Assembly: GCA_002953655.1 (NCBI GenBank)
Contig: CP025839.1
Span: forward strand, 2,039,572 to 2,103,571
Length of the DNA stretch: 64,000 bases
From: Latilactobacillus sakei
Lineage (GTDB): Bacteria; Bacillota; Bacilli; Lactobacillales; Lactobacillaceae
Direction of reading: 5' to 3'
Part shown: positions 1 to 8,595 of the stretch, piece after piece
How positions within the stretch are numbered: the stretch's first letter is position 1
Layout: every line of letters starts with the position of its first letter
Notes under the pieces: generated by a model
What the model saw: only the letters and a program-made list of their open reading frames with translations
What the model was told of the DNA's origin: nothing
The model's database searches: none
Made by a program: the position numbers and the translations under genes

Positions 1-195
1 CGCTTCACGCGCATAAAGCGCCTTAATAATCACCATCAATTCTGCCGCCGGTAACTGTTTCACAGCTAGCCAAAAGTCGCGTTCGTAAGCATGTCTTTCG
101 GTCGCTTTGACACCATTAAAAGTAAACTGATCTTGCATATATCGCGCCATCGCTGCTTGGTTTTCTGGATGAATGGGTAACTCAAATATCAGCAT
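1..195 (-). CDS. hypothetical protein, 3' part beyond the window
   Basis: An open frame on the minus strand runs off the left edge. It begins MLIFELPIHPENQAAMARY and stays open through the edge (65 codons seen). An upstream ATG at 198 is possible, but the AGGAGG ribosome binding site lies only 3 bases from it and 6 bases from the ATG at 195, so 195 is preferred. The visible part is soluble and rich in Ala, Glu and aromatic residues, without a motif I recognise. It lies downstream of the permease gene on the same strand and may share its transcript. Confidence 0.55.
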   Translation of the reverse strand, partial: MLIFELPIHPENQAAMARYMQDQFTFNGVKATERHAYERDFWLAVKQLPAAELMVIIKALYAREA

Positions 196-218
196 CATTG
201 GCCTCCTCGATAATGTTC

Positions 219-959
219 TTAAAATGTTTTATACAATAATAAGCCGCCAAAAACGATTAATAAGTCATAAATGTAACGAACCATTGTTTGGCTATCAATT
301 TTGGCACTAACCCAGTTTCCTAGCGGTATCACAATTAGCAATAAGGGCAAACTAATCCCCAATAATTGAACGACTTGGCGCGTCCAAAATCCTGCCAATA
401 GATGACTAATCACGACGACCGTCCCCACACAGACAAAATGGGCCTGTAAAATACCGCGCAATTCCGAGACGGGCCATTTTTTCAGCGTTCCATAAATCAC
501 AACCGGGACGCCGTGACTGTTATAAGCACTGCCCATGACACCCGAAATAACCCCCGCTAAGTAGTCCCAAACCGGTGCTTTTAAATGTTGTTTTTGAACG
601 CGGTGTTGCTGCAGTTGATACAAATTATAACTACCATATATGATTAAAAAACCGGCCAAAGTCCGTAATACAATCACTGTTGGCACATAGGTCATTAGGG
701 CAATCCCGACCGGAACGCCCAATAATGAGCCAATGACGAGCCGGCGCACAATTGCGATATCAATCTGCCGGCGGTGCTGAACAACCGCTGGAATGGCCAC
801 GATGAGGCCTAAAGCTCCGATTAAGGCCGTCGCCGATTTTAAATCAAATGCCACTAATGCTAATAACGGCATCGTCACTAACGCTTCACCAAAGCCAAAA
901 ACAGTTCGCGTAAAGGCCCCTAATAGGACAATTAAAACGACAATCACTAGCGTCATCAT
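219..959 (-). CDS. TauE/SafE-family membrane permease
   Basis: A 246-residue, very hydrophobic protein with about eight membrane segments arranged as two similar halves, as is usual for the TauE/SafE (DUF81) family of sulfite/organosulfur anion exporters. The N-terminal half carries the family-like FGFGEALVTMPLLAL segment; the C-terminal half has the equivalent MGSAYNSHGVPVVIYGT segment. An AGGAGG site about 10 bases before the start supports the ATG at 959. The histidine phosphatase gene ends 16 bases upstream on the same strand, so the two are probably cotranscribed. The substrate cannot be read from the sequence; sulfite, sulfoacetate or another small anion are family possibilities. Confidence 0.8.
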   Translation of the reverse strand: MMTLVIVVLIVLLGAFTRTVFGFGEALVTMPLLALVAFDLKSATALIGALGLIVAIPAVVQHRRQIDIAIVRRLVIGSLLGVPVGIALMTYVPTVIVLRTLAGFLIIYGSYNLYQLQQHRVQKQHLKAPVWDYLAGVISGVMGSAYNSHGVPVVIYGTLKKWPVSELRGILQAHFVCVGTVVVISHLLAGFWTRQVVQLLGISLPLLLIVIPLGNWVSAKIDSQTMVRYIYDLLIVFGGLLLYKTF

Positions 960-975
960 TTAAGAAAGGCCTCCT

Positions 976-1587
976 CTACACCGTCTTGTTCCAAAGGACC
1001 TTTTTATACGGTTGGCCTTGGCCTGCTAAGACTGATAGGCTCGCGTTTGCGACCATTTTTTGATCACGAATCCCACTAAACGGTACGCCTAAAAGAGTCC
1101 CCATGACAAACAATAAAACAATCCCGTGGGCCACAATTAAAACGTGGCCTTCTGGATAAGCTTGTTGCGCTTGGTCAATAACTGTCATGGCCCGGTTTAA
1201 AACGGATTGGTAGGATTCCGCGTGAAGCTGGTCGGCCTCAAATAAATCTGGATGGTGAAAGTAATTATCAAATTGCGGATGTTTTTCTTGCGCCGCTACC
1301 GGCTGTGCTTCCCAATCACCTAGCACCATTTCCCGTAGTTGGGGGACAATCGTTAACGCCGGTTGCCCAACACGCGTTTGCGCCAGTACGTGTTCCGCGG
1401 TTGTTTGGGCACGTTGGAGTGGTGATGTTAAAATGGCATCAAAAACTTGGTCGCCTAGATAATCACCCAAGCGGTCTGCGGCCGCTAGCCCCGCTGGTGT
1501 CAACGCAGAATCGACCCCACCACCATTGAAACACTGTGCTTTATTAATCGTTGTTTCGCCGTGACGTACAAAATAAAAAGTTGTCAT
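976..1587 (-). CDS. histidine phosphatase family protein (phosphoglycerate mutase-like)
   Basis: About 203 residues with the histidine phosphatase signature FVRHGET close to the N terminus (catalytic His in RHG), the LREMVLGDWE acid segment, and the second conserved His in LIVAHGIVLL. These enzymes move or remove phosphate from small metabolites or proteins through a phosphohistidine. The frame can be extended upstream to a GTG at 1599 and an ATG at 1593, but the GTGGGG purine stretch 6 bases before the ATG at 1587 and the family-typical start MTTFYFVRHGE favour 1587. It heads a probable two-gene unit with the permease. The substrate is unknown. Confidence 0.8.
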   Translation of the reverse strand: MTTFYFVRHGETTINKAQCFNGGGVDSALTPAGLAAADRLGDYLGDQVFDAILTSPLQRAQTTAEHVLAQTRVGQPALTIVPQLREMVLGDWEAQPVAAQEKHPQFDNYFHHPDLFEADQLHAESYQSVLNRAMTVIDQAQQAYPEGHVLIVAHGIVLLFVMGTLLGVPFSGIRDQKMVANASLSVLAGQGQPYKKVLWNKTV

Positions 1588-1647
1588 GTTCATCCCCACT
1601 TTCGTTTCTCCATTATACTATAAGAAAGCTGACACCATTCCAATCGC

Positions 1648-1684
1648 AAAAGAGGCTACGACAAATTTTGCCGTAGCCTCTTTT
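1648..1684. terminator. bidirectional intrinsic terminator
   Basis: The hairpin arms AAAAGAGGCTACG and CGTAGCCTCTTTT pair perfectly over 13 bases, with A and T tracts on the two sides. It lies just after the araA stop codon (minus strand) and upstream of the phosphatase gene; it most likely ends the arabinose operon transcript. Confidence 0.85.
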
Positions 1685-1696
1685 AATTTGACAGCC

Positions 1697-3121
1697 TTAT
1701 TTAATATTGACGTAAGTCAAATCAAACAAGTGACTTAAATCTTGTAATTGTTCTGAATCAATAGCAAATGATAAGACTGTATGGTGACCGCCACCAACGG
1801 TTAACCAACCAACAGCACCGTCGCGTAAGCCTTGTTTTGGTGTCCAGAGTTGTTTAGCAACTGGCAAGTGTGGTGTGTCAGCTTCTGGTTTGTTGCCGCG
1901 AACATCATATGACATCAATTTGAATTCGTCGCCATAATCAGCCATTGTAACATCCACCGCGTCGCCTTGCATCCCAGTGAAGACTAAGCGTGCAGGATCA
2001 TCTTTATCGCCGATATCTAATGGGTGCACTTCAACCCGTGGTTTGTCTGATGCAATTGAAGGATCAACTTCAAGCATATGTGAGCCTAAGATTGCTTCAT
2101 GACCTTGACGTAAATCAAGGGTGTAATCTTCCATGAAGACCGTCTTTTCATTATGAGCCATAATCTTCAATAAGCGGTCTAAAGCAGCGGTCTTCCAGTC
2201 CCCTTCACCGGCGAAACCATAACCTTCAGCCATCAATAATTGGGCTGCTAAACCTGGTAATTGTTCCAAACCAACTAAATCTTCGAAGTTGGTTGTGAAA
2301 GCTGAGTAGCCCCGATCGTCCATAAATTTCTTCAAACCGAAGTATTCACGAATTTGGTATTTAACATTGTGTTCGAATTTTTCTGGTGTATTTTGACCTT
2401 CAACAAAGTCGTATTCTTTTTGTAAATCAGCATACTTAGCATCAATATCAGCCTCTGAGACAGCATTGACTTCTGCGACTAAATCACCGACACCCCAATA
2501 ATCAACCGTCCAACCAAATTTGATTTGGGCTTCAACTTTATCACCGTCTGTGACAGCCACGTTGCGCATTTTATCGGCAAATGTTACGACTTTAATCTTA
2601 AATGATTCGTTGTAAGCCACCGCAACGTCCATCCATTTAGCCATTGCTTTTTGAACGTCTTCATCACCCCAGTAACCTGAGATAATCTTGTTACTTTTAC
2701 GTAAACGCGCATTGATGAAAGCATATTCGCGATCGCCATGCGCTGATTGGTTTAAGTTCATATAATCGAAGTCGATTGTGTCGTATGGAATCTTGTTTAA
2801 GAATTGAGTTGCTAAATGAAGTAATGGTTTTTGTAATAATTTTGTCCCGCGGATCCAGTTCTTAGCAGGTGAGAAAGTATGCATCCAAGTGATGACCCCA
2901 GCAACGTGATCGTTGTAGTTGGCTTCTTTCATCACTTTTGTAATGTTATCAGCAGTTGTTGCGACTAATTTAAAAATAATTGGGTAAGGCAATTGGTGAC
3001 TCGCGTTTAATTTTTCAACGATTTCCTTAGCATCTTTTTCAACTGAGCGGAGGGTTTCTTCGCCGTATAATGATTGACTACCTGTGACAAACCAAAATTC
3101 ATAATTTTCTGTATTTAACAT
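1697..3121 (-). CDS. araA: L-arabinose isomerase
   Basis: 474 residues, the usual length for AraA, which converts L-arabinose to L-ribulose in the cytoplasm with Mn2+. The start [20 protein letters not shown] is characteristic of the family, and the Glu/His metal-binding regions are recognisable ([12 protein letters not shown], and the C-terminal [11 protein letters not shown]). The ribosome binding site AAAGGAG is 7-8 bases before the ATG. It is the last gene of the minus-strand operon transporter-araB-araD-araA, separated from araD by 156 bases holding a large hairpin, and followed by a strong terminator. Confidence 0.97.
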   Translation of the reverse strand: MLNTENYEFWFVTGSQSLYGEETLRSVEKDAKEIVEKLNASHQLPYPIIFKLVATTADNITKVMKEANYNDHVAGVITWMHTFSPAKNWIRGTKLLQKPLLHLATQFLNKIPYDTIDFDYMNLNQSAHGDREYAFINARLRKSNKIISGYWGDEDVQKAMAKWMDVAVAYNESFKIKVVTFADKMRNVAVTDGDKVEAQIKFGWTVDYWGVGDLVAEVNAVSEADIDAKYADLQKEYDFVEGQNTPEKFEHNVKYQIREYFGLKKFMDDRGYSAFTTNFEDLVGLEQLPGLAAQLLMAEGYGFAGEGDWKTAALDRLLKIMAHNEKTVFMEDYTLDLRQGHEAILGSHMLEVDPSIASDKPRVEVHPLDIGDKDDPARLVFTGMQGDAVDVTMADYGDEFKLMSYDVRGNKPEADTPHLPVAKQLWTPKQGLRDGAVGWLTVGGGHHTVLSFAIDSEQLQDLSHLFDLTYVNIK

Positions 3122-3154
3122 GATAAAGACTCCTTTTTTAATGTGCTTCTTTTT

Positions 3155-3270
3155 TTAACGTGCTTTCATCAACAGCTTCCTGTGCTTTGCTACACTTATC
3201 AAATCGGCGCTTGTAGCGCCAATTCGCTAAGTTAAGCAAGTGCTCAGAAGCTACCCATTGATGACGCACT
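3155..3270. repeat. long imperfect inverted repeat between araD and araA
   Basis: Nested inverted segments fill the araD-araA gap. The outer arms contain CATCAAcaGCTTC (about 3166-3178) and GAAGCtacccaTTGATG (about 3248-3264); inside them TGCTTTGC faces GCAAGTGC, and the centre is GGCGC-TTGTA-GCGCC (3213-3227). In the operon mRNA this folds into one long stem with a GC-rich tip. There is no U-run directly after it, so it looks like a processing or stability element, or a small palindromic insertion, rather than a terminator. Confidence 0.6.
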
Positions 3271-3277
3271 TCCGCTT

Positions 3278-4012
3278 TTAACGCACTTCTTTTTTAGCAT
3301 GTCCTTGTGATTGGGCGTTGTTTTGACCGTAGTAGGCATTTTTGCCATGCTTGCGGTAATAGTGTTTGTCCAACAAGAATTGTGGGACGGCACTGTTATT
3401 GCGCGTCAATTGAAGGGCGTGGTAATCCATTTCGGCCACGACTTCTAAAACTTTAGCGTTATAGACGGCTTTGTCTGGTGTGGCACCCCAAGTGAAAGGC
3501 CCGTGTTGACGAACCAGGACCGCTGGAACGGCTTCAGGATCAATGCCTTGTTCCTTGAAGGTTTTCACAATGACCTTACCCGTATTTTCTTCGTAATCAT
3601 TTTCGATTTCGGCTTGCGTTAAGGCTTCAGAAACTGGGATATCCCCGTAAAAGGTATCTGCATGTGTCGTGCCAAGGGCGGGCACCGGAATACCGGCTTC
3701 AGCAAATGAAACGGCCCAAGGTGAATGCGTATGCACAATGCCACCGATTTCTGGAAATTCATTGTATAAAACGGTATGCGTTGGCGTATCACTAGAAGGA
3801 TTCATATTGCCTTCAACGACTTCGCCTTTTAAGTTCACGACAATCATGTCGCTTGGTTTTAAGTCTTCGTAATCAACACCCGAAGGTTTGATGACAAACA
3901 AGCCTTTTTCGCGGTCAATTCCGGAAACATTACCCCAAGTAAAAGTGACTAGGTCTAATTTAGGTAGGCGCATATTGGCGTCGTACACTTCTTGTTTTAG
4001 TTTTTCTAACAT
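3278..4012 (-). CDS. araD: L-ribulose-5-phosphate 4-epimerase
   Basis: 244 residues of the class II aldolase/epimerase fold. It makes D-xylulose 5-phosphate from L-ribulose 5-phosphate, the last step of arabinose breakdown. The zinc-site motif THTHSPWA (read here as GGIVHTHSPWAVSF) and the later RQHGPFTWG histidine are present, together with the N-terminal LVTFTWGNVSG phosphate-binding segment. It follows araB by 10 bases in the same operon. The last codons AAAAAAGAAGTGCGT lie close to the start of the long hairpin that precedes araA. Confidence 0.96.
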   Translation of the reverse strand: MLEKLKQEVYDANMRLPKLDLVTFTWGNVSGIDREKGLFVIKPSGVDYEDLKPSDMIVVNLKGEVVEGNMNPSSDTPTHTVLYNEFPEIGGIVHTHSPWAVSFAEAGIPVPALGTTHADTFYGDIPVSEALTQAEIENDYEENTGKVIVKTFKEQGIDPEAVPAVLVRQHGPFTWGATPDKAVYNAKVLEVVAEMDYHALQLTRNNSAVPQFLLDKHYYRKHGKNAYYGQNNAQSQGHAKKEVR

Positions 4013-4022
4013 GCTTTAATCC

Positions 4023-5636
4023 TCACTTCTCATCTTTAATCGCAGCAATTGCCGCACTTTCAATTGGTAACCCTGCTTGGTAGGCTTCAATAAAGGTTTG
4101 ATAACCGGCCACACCTGCGGCTTCTGGACTGAGCGTCATGCTTTCTGGATTCGTAAAGACGTTGTGATCCAAGAAATCATCGAGCGTTTGACCATTATTA
4201 TCAGCGGCAAACATTGCCAAGACAGCCATGCCCCAAGGACCACCCTCACCGGCATTACTCATAACCGTAATCGGCGTGTTTAAAGCATTCGCTAAGACTT
4301 GTTGTCCAACGACAGGGGTTTTGAACAACCCACCTTGGGCAATCATGACGTCTGTCTTGATTTGTTCTTCCTTCACCAAGATATCCATCCCAATTTTAAG
4401 CGGTGCAAAGGCCGCGTATAATTGGGTTTGAATAAAGTTGGGTAAGTTGAAGTGGCTGTGGGGTTGTCTGACAAATAATGGGCGCCCAGCCGGCATTTTA
4501 GTGACATTTTCACCGGATAAGTAGCTGTAATTAATCAAGCCCCCTGCGTCTTGATCGGCATGGGTTGCTTCTAAGAACAACGTTTCGTATAACCGATCAG
4601 GTGCTAATGAGACGCCCAAGCGTGCGGCAAATTCATTGAATAAATTAGCCCAAGCATTGATATCTGACGAACAATTATTTGTATGGACCATCGCAACTGG
4701 TGAGCCATCAGGGGTCATCACCATATCAATATCGCGATGCACTTGTTTGAGCGGTTGGTCTAACACCACCATTGAAAAGGCTGAGGTTCCGACTGAGATG
4801 TTCCCGGTCCGTTTGCGGACACTGTTGGTACCGACCATTCCGGTTCCGGCATCCCCTTCAGGCGGCGCCATCAAGCTGCCCGCTGTCAAATTACCGCTTG
4901 GATCTAACAAATGCGCGCCGGCTGACGTTAATTGGCCCGCAGCGTGCCCCGCTGGCAAGACCGCTGGTAAAATGTCGGCTAATTGCCAAGGTTGTTGTTG
5001 AACGCGTTTGATTTGATCGAATTGTGCGACTAACTGATCATCATAACTTCCCGTTTTGGGATCAATGGGGAAGACACCGGATGCGTCGCCAATCCCGAGG
5101 ACTTTTTCACCTGATAATTGCCAGTGGACATAACCGGCTAAGGTGGTCATGAAAGCCACTTGGCTGACATGTGCTTCATCATTTAAGATGGCTTGATATA
5201 AATGCGCAATGCTCCACCGTTGTGGAATATTGAAATTAAATTGTTTGGTTAATTCATCAGCTGCTTGTTCGGTGATGTTGTTGCGCCACGTTCTAAAAGG
5301 CACCAACAATTGATCGTCCTTAGAAAAGGCGAGATAACCATGCATCATTGCGCTGACACCGATACTTTTAATCGTGGTTATCGGTTCGTGATACTTGCTT
5401 TGGACTTCCGCAGCCATTTGCATATAGCTCGCTTGAATCCCGGTCCAAACCGCATCAACTGGATACGTCCAGACACCATCTTCTAATTGGTTTTCCCAAA
5501 CATAACTCCCTGACGCAATGGTTTGAAAGTCTTGCGCTACTAAAACGGCTTTGATCCGGGTGGAGCCTAATTCGATTCCTAATGACACTTGACCGGATTT
5601 AATGGCTTGTGCTGCTTCAATTAAATTCATCATCAT
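4023..5636 (-). CDS. araB: L-ribulokinase (FGGY family)
   Basis: 537 residues from the chosen start. FGGY-type sugar kinase: N-terminal phosphate loop SLGIELGSTRIKAVLV, substrate region MMHGYLAF, and the C-terminal ATP-binding glycine-rich segment GEGGPWGMAVLAMFA. It phosphorylates L-ribulose with ATP. The frame is open 18 codons further upstream into the transporter gene, but the AGAGAGG site lies directly before a run of three ATGs at 5636-5628, so the start is there (the second ATG has the better spacing). Operon member between the transporter and araD. Confidence 0.95.
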   Translation of the reverse strand: MMMNLIEAAQAIKSGQVSLGIELGSTRIKAVLVAQDFQTIASGSYVWENQLEDGVWTYPVDAVWTGIQASYMQMAAEVQSKYHEPITTIKSIGVSAMMHGYLAFSKDDQLLVPFRTWRNNITEQAADELTKQFNFNIPQRWSIAHLYQAILNDEAHVSQVAFMTTLAGYVHWQLSGEKVLGIGDASGVFPIDPKTGSYDDQLVAQFDQIKRVQQQPWQLADILPAVLPAGHAAGQLTSAGAHLLDPSGNLTAGSLMAPPEGDAGTGMVGTNSVRKRTGNISVGTSAFSMVVLDQPLKQVHRDIDMVMTPDGSPVAMVHTNNCSSDINAWANLFNEFAARLGVSLAPDRLYETLFLEATHADQDAGGLINYSYLSGENVTKMPAGRPLFVRQPHSHFNLPNFIQTQLYAAFAPLKIGMDILVKEEQIKTDVMIAQGGLFKTPVVGQQVLANALNTPITVMSNAGEGGPWGMAVLAMFAADNNGQTLDDFLDHNVFTNPESMTLSPEAAGVAGYQTFIEAYQAGLPIESAAIAAIKDEK

Positions 5637-5652
5637 CTTTCCTCTCTGGCAC

Positions 5653-7035
5653 TTATGCTTTATGCGCCTTGTTTGTGCCTTGCGCTTCAATTTCTTCTAG
5701 CGTGTGACCCATGGTTTCAGGGACACACGTTCTGATAAAGAGGACACCCAATAAACAAATGACACCGAAAATGGCGAAGACCCCTTCTTGTGGCATGGAT
5801 GCGATCATCATTGGGAAGAGTAACCCCACTAAGAATGAACCAATCCAGTTGAATGATGAGGCTAAGCCGGATGCTTTACCCCGAATAGCTAGTGGGAAGA
5901 TTTCACCGACTAAAACCCATGTTAGTGGTGCCCAAGTAAAGGCATAAAAGGCCACATAGAGGCATAAGAAAAATACAATCATCATTGGATTAAAGTTGGG
6001 AATTAAGGCATTCATAATGGCTGGTAAAATAAATGACAAGCCCATCACGGTTCCACCAAGTGTTAACAACGTCCGCCGTTTGAACTTATCGGCGATGACT
6101 AAGAATAAAAGTGAGCCTAAAACTAAGATGATCCCTTGGATAATCGGCCACATCAATGCTGAACTCGCGGCTTTGCCCGTTGCCTTTTCCACAATCAATG
6201 GGATGTAGTAGAAAATGGCGTTAGCGCCTTGGAATTGTTGAAAACCAGCAACCCCAATTCCGGCAATCACGAGATAGCGATATTTGCCACTTAAAAGCGT
6301 TTTCATCGAAGTGCTTTGTTGCACGTTACTTTCCATGCCGGCCGTTGTCTGAATATTCGTTAATTCAGTTTCGACCTCATCTTTTGAACGGATATAACCA
6401 AGAACTTGGCGTGCTTCATCTAACCGATTATGTTTCACCAAGAACCGTGGTGATTCTGGTAACCGTAAAACACCTAAGTAAAGAATAACCGCTGGTACTG
6501 CGGCAAGCCCTAACATTAAGCGCCATGCTAATTGTTCAGGCAAACCTTTTAATAGATAATCCACAATATAAGACAACAACATTCCGGAAACAATCATCGT
6601 TTGATTAATCCCTGTGAGTCGCCCTCTTAGTCTAGCTGGTGCCATTTCAGACATATATGCCGGTACTAAGGCGGATGCTGCTCCGACTGCTAATCCCAAG
6701 AAAACCCGGACAGCGATTAAGTAAACTTGTCCGTCGTTTGGCGAGAATGCTGATAATAATGAGCCGATTGCAAAAATCAAAGATGATAGCAAAATCATCT
6801 TCCGCCGCCCCCATTTATCTGATAACTGTCCAGCAAGTGCGCCACCGAAGATTGCACCGAACATGACTGCCGATGTAATCCAACCAACAACCCCGGCATT
6901 ATTCTCTAAATGCCAGTCGTGTTGTAGAAAGGGTAACGCTCCCGTCATTACGCCAATATCATAACCAAACAAGATCCCACCAAATGAGCCAAAGAAGTAA
7001 ATAAAACTACTTGGAATTTTTTTAGCTTGCGTCAT
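5653..7035 (-). CDS. sugar:H+ symporter, probable arabinose transporter (MFS sugar porter)
   Basis: About 460 residues with twelve predicted membrane segments and the sugar porter signatures: GGILFGYDIGVMTGALPF near the N terminus, DKWGRRK in loop 2-3, PESPRFLVK after segment 6, and PETMGHTLEEIEAQ at the C terminus. First gene of the ara operon, so L-arabinose is the expected substrate (inference from context). The start at 7035 is preferred to the ATG at 7050 because that ATG overlaps the GGAGG ribosome binding site. The equivalent gene is called araT or araE in other lactobacilli. Confidence 0.9.
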   Translation of the reverse strand: MTQAKKIPSSFIYFFGSFGGILFGYDIGVMTGALPFLQHDWHLENNAGVVGWITSAVMFGAIFGGALAGQLSDKWGRRKMILLSSLIFAIGSLLSAFSPNDGQVYLIAVRVFLGLAVGAASALVPAYMSEMAPARLRGRLTGINQTMIVSGMLLSYIVDYLLKGLPEQLAWRLMLGLAAVPAVILYLGVLRLPESPRFLVKHNRLDEARQVLGYIRSKDEVETELTNIQTTAGMESNVQQSTSMKTLLSGKYRYLVIAGIGVAGFQQFQGANAIFYYIPLIVEKATGKAASSALMWPIIQGIILVLGSLLFLVIADKFKRRTLLTLGGTVMGLSFILPAIMNALIPNFNPMMIVFFLCLYVAFYAFTWAPLTWVLVGEIFPLAIRGKASGLASSFNWIGSFLVGLLFPMMIASMPQEGVFAIFGVICLLGVLFIRTCVPETMGHTLEEIEAQGTNKAHKA

Positions 7036-7089
7036 GCTTTTTTCCTCCATCTTTTTTAAGCCTATTTAACGTACTTTTTAAATGACCGT

Positions 7090-7126
7090 TTCGCTTTATA
7101 AAACGGTTTCAATTTGTCGACAAATT
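7090..7126. promoter_or_regulatory. palindromes in the leader of the ara operon
   Basis: Two perfect inverted repeats lie between the AraR boxes and the transporter start: ACCGTTT / AAACGGT (about 7085-7107, loop 9) and the 16-base palindrome AATTTGTCGACAAATT (7111-7126). The first overlaps a sequence partly like a CcpA cre site. They fall downstream of the likely promoter, so they would be in the mRNA leader or act as further operators. The function is not established. Confidence 0.45.
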
Positions 7127-7139
7127 CAGTCTATAACTT

Positions 7140-7180
7140 TTATTCGAATAAATCAATATAATTATTTTTGATTCGAATTA
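7140..7180. promoter_or_regulatory. AraR operator pair upstream of the ara operon
   Basis: TTATTCGAATAA (7140-7151) and GATTCGAATT (7170-7180) are palindromic boxes of the same type, about 30 bases apart (three helix turns), in the region where the ara operon promoter must lie. Arabinose-responsive GntR-LacI type AraR proteins bind ATTNGNACNAAT-like palindromes; the spacing suits cooperative binding on one face. Confidence 0.75.
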
Positions 7181-7268
7181 ATATAAGTAAGCGTCATCAT
7201 TTTAAACCGCATGTTATTGGGCTTTTGATCTGCTATAATTTTTTAAAATTAATTTCCGCCTATTTTAT

Positions 7269-7280
7269 TTATTCGAATAA
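7269..7280. promoter_or_regulatory. distal AraR operator
   Basis: A third perfect copy of TTATTCGAATAA, about 129 bases from the first box. It is between the araR terminator and the ara promoter region, and could support repression by looping. Confidence 0.65.
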
Positions 7281-7290
7281 TTACAGCAAT

Positions 7291-7323
7291 AAAAAAAGAG
7301 GCCATCGTTAGATAGCCTCTTTT
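7291..7323 (-). terminator. araR terminator
   Basis: AAAAAAAGAGGC ... GCCTCTTTT: a 5-7 base GC stem with flanking A/T tracts directly after the araR stop codon. Confidence 0.8.
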
Positions 7324-7334
7324 AAGAGTCCTGT

Positions 7335-8411
7335 TTATTTAACTGTTCCAGCAGAGTCCCGTTTAATTAATGGTGGTTGGTATAGGATCGATTCGACCGG
7401 TTTATCCTGAATCATATCTAAGACCATCTGCCCCGCATCTTCACCCATCTTCGTCTTATTATGGTTGAGTGTTGTCAGGCTAGGGCTGATGTACCGTGAC
7501 ATTTGATAATCATCAAACCCCACCACCGAAATATCTGTCGGAACTTTCAACCCTTTTGATTTCAGAAAATCAATGACCCGAATCGCAAGTTGATCGTTGT
7601 AACAAACAATTGCCGTTGGGACTTCTGAGCCCTGTAAATAATCTGCCACACGTTTCAAGACTTTCTCAAAACTGTCGCCTGATTGATACATAATTAAATT
7701 ACTCTTATACGCAATTGCGGGTTGTTGTTGGTAAGCTTGAATAAAGCCATTCATCCGGTGAACACCTTGCAAATCCCCCACTTGGAAAATACCGAGCATC
7801 GCTTCATGACCGAGTTCAAAGAGGTAGTTAACCATCTCTTTTTCTGCCTCTAAATCATCATTAGTAATGACTGGAAAATTCAATTCTGGGTAGGAAGCAT
7901 TGATAAAGAGCGTTGGGATTTGATCGTCTTGAATCTCGTGATATAAATCCATATTCGGATTTTTAAGCGCACTTTGAGTGGGTTCGATAATCAAACCGGC
8001 AACCTTGTTATCAAGCATATTAATCAGACTCTTGCGCTCTTTTTCATGATTATTATGCGTGTTGCTAATCAGAATTGAATAACCCTTTTCAGAAAGCACC
8101 CGATCAATCCCAGAAATAATACTTGGGAAAATGTAGTCTGCAATATGGGTTGTGATGATGCCAATAACCTTGCTATCAGCATCATTCGTCCATTCACGGT
8201 GCCAATCTTGAACAAACATCCCACCCCCTTGAATCCGATTGATGAAGTGTTCTTCTTCTAAATCGCCGACTGCCCGACGAATGGTATACCGCGAAACATC
8301 GTACTGCGCCATTAATTCAGTTTCAGTTGGTAATTTATCCCCAATTGAATACTGACCGGAAATAATTGCTTCTTTTAAGGCTTCTTTTACTTTTTTAAAT
8401 TTATTTTGCAT
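7335..8411 (-). CDS. araR: arabinose operon repressor, GntR-LacI fusion type
   Basis: 358 residues. The first 70 residues form a GntR-type winged helix (PTETELMAQYDVSRYTIRRAV); the rest is a LacI/periplasmic-binding-type effector domain (SKVIGIITTHIADYIFP ... ISVVGFDDYQMSRYISPSLTT). This is the AraR architecture of Bacillus and lactobacilli: DNA binding is released by L-arabinose. It is located directly upstream of the operon on the same strand but has its own terminator, and an ATTCGAA box near its start suggests autoregulation. Confidence 0.93.
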   Translation of the reverse strand: MQNKFKKVKEALKEAIISGQYSIGDKLPTETELMAQYDVSRYTIRRAVGDLEEEHFINRIQGGGMFVQDWHREWTNDADSKVIGIITTHIADYIFPSIISGIDRVLSEKGYSILISNTHNNHEKERKSLINMLDNKVAGLIIEPTQSALKNPNMDLYHEIQDDQIPTLFINASYPELNFPVITNDDLEAEKEMVNYLFELGHEAMLGIFQVGDLQGVHRMNGFIQAYQQQPAIAYKSNLIMYQSGDSFEKVLKRVADYLQGSEVPTAIVCYNDQLAIRVIDFLKSKGLKVPTDISVVGFDDYQMSRYISPSLTTLNHNKTKMGEDAGQMVLDMIQDKPVESILYQPPLIKRDSAGTVK

Positions 8412-8438
8412 ACTTTTACTCCACCAATCAATTTTAAA

Positions 8439-8450
8439 TTAATTCGAAAT
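8439..8450. promoter_or_regulatory. AraR-like operator upstream of araR
   Basis: TTAATTCGAAAT, 28 bases before the araR start, matches the boxes upstream of the ara operon and is flanked by the inverted pair ATCAATTT / AAATTGAT. Probably autoregulation. Confidence 0.6.
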
Positions 8451-8544
8451 TGATTGCTAATTGATGTGATTTTTAATAATTTGTTTGAATACTTCTAGCA
8501 TAGCAAAGTTTGCCCTATTTTCCAATCCGTAAACCCGCTATATT

Positions 8545-8589
8545 AAAAAAAGGCCCTGCAGACAAAATTTCTTTTGTCTACAGCGCCCT
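8545..8589 (-). terminator. terminator of the DUF5692-like gene
   Basis: Stem built from AGACAAAA / TTTTGTCT, extended by CTG/CAG and GGC/GCC, followed on the minus strand by a run of seven T. It lies 7 bases after the stop codon at 8596. Confidence 0.85.
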
Positions 8590-8595
8590 CTATAA

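Noticed and set aside
4636..5011. Plus-strand frames of 79-121 codons opposite araB
   Set aside because: Antisense shadows of araB; composition follows the codon pattern of the real gene.
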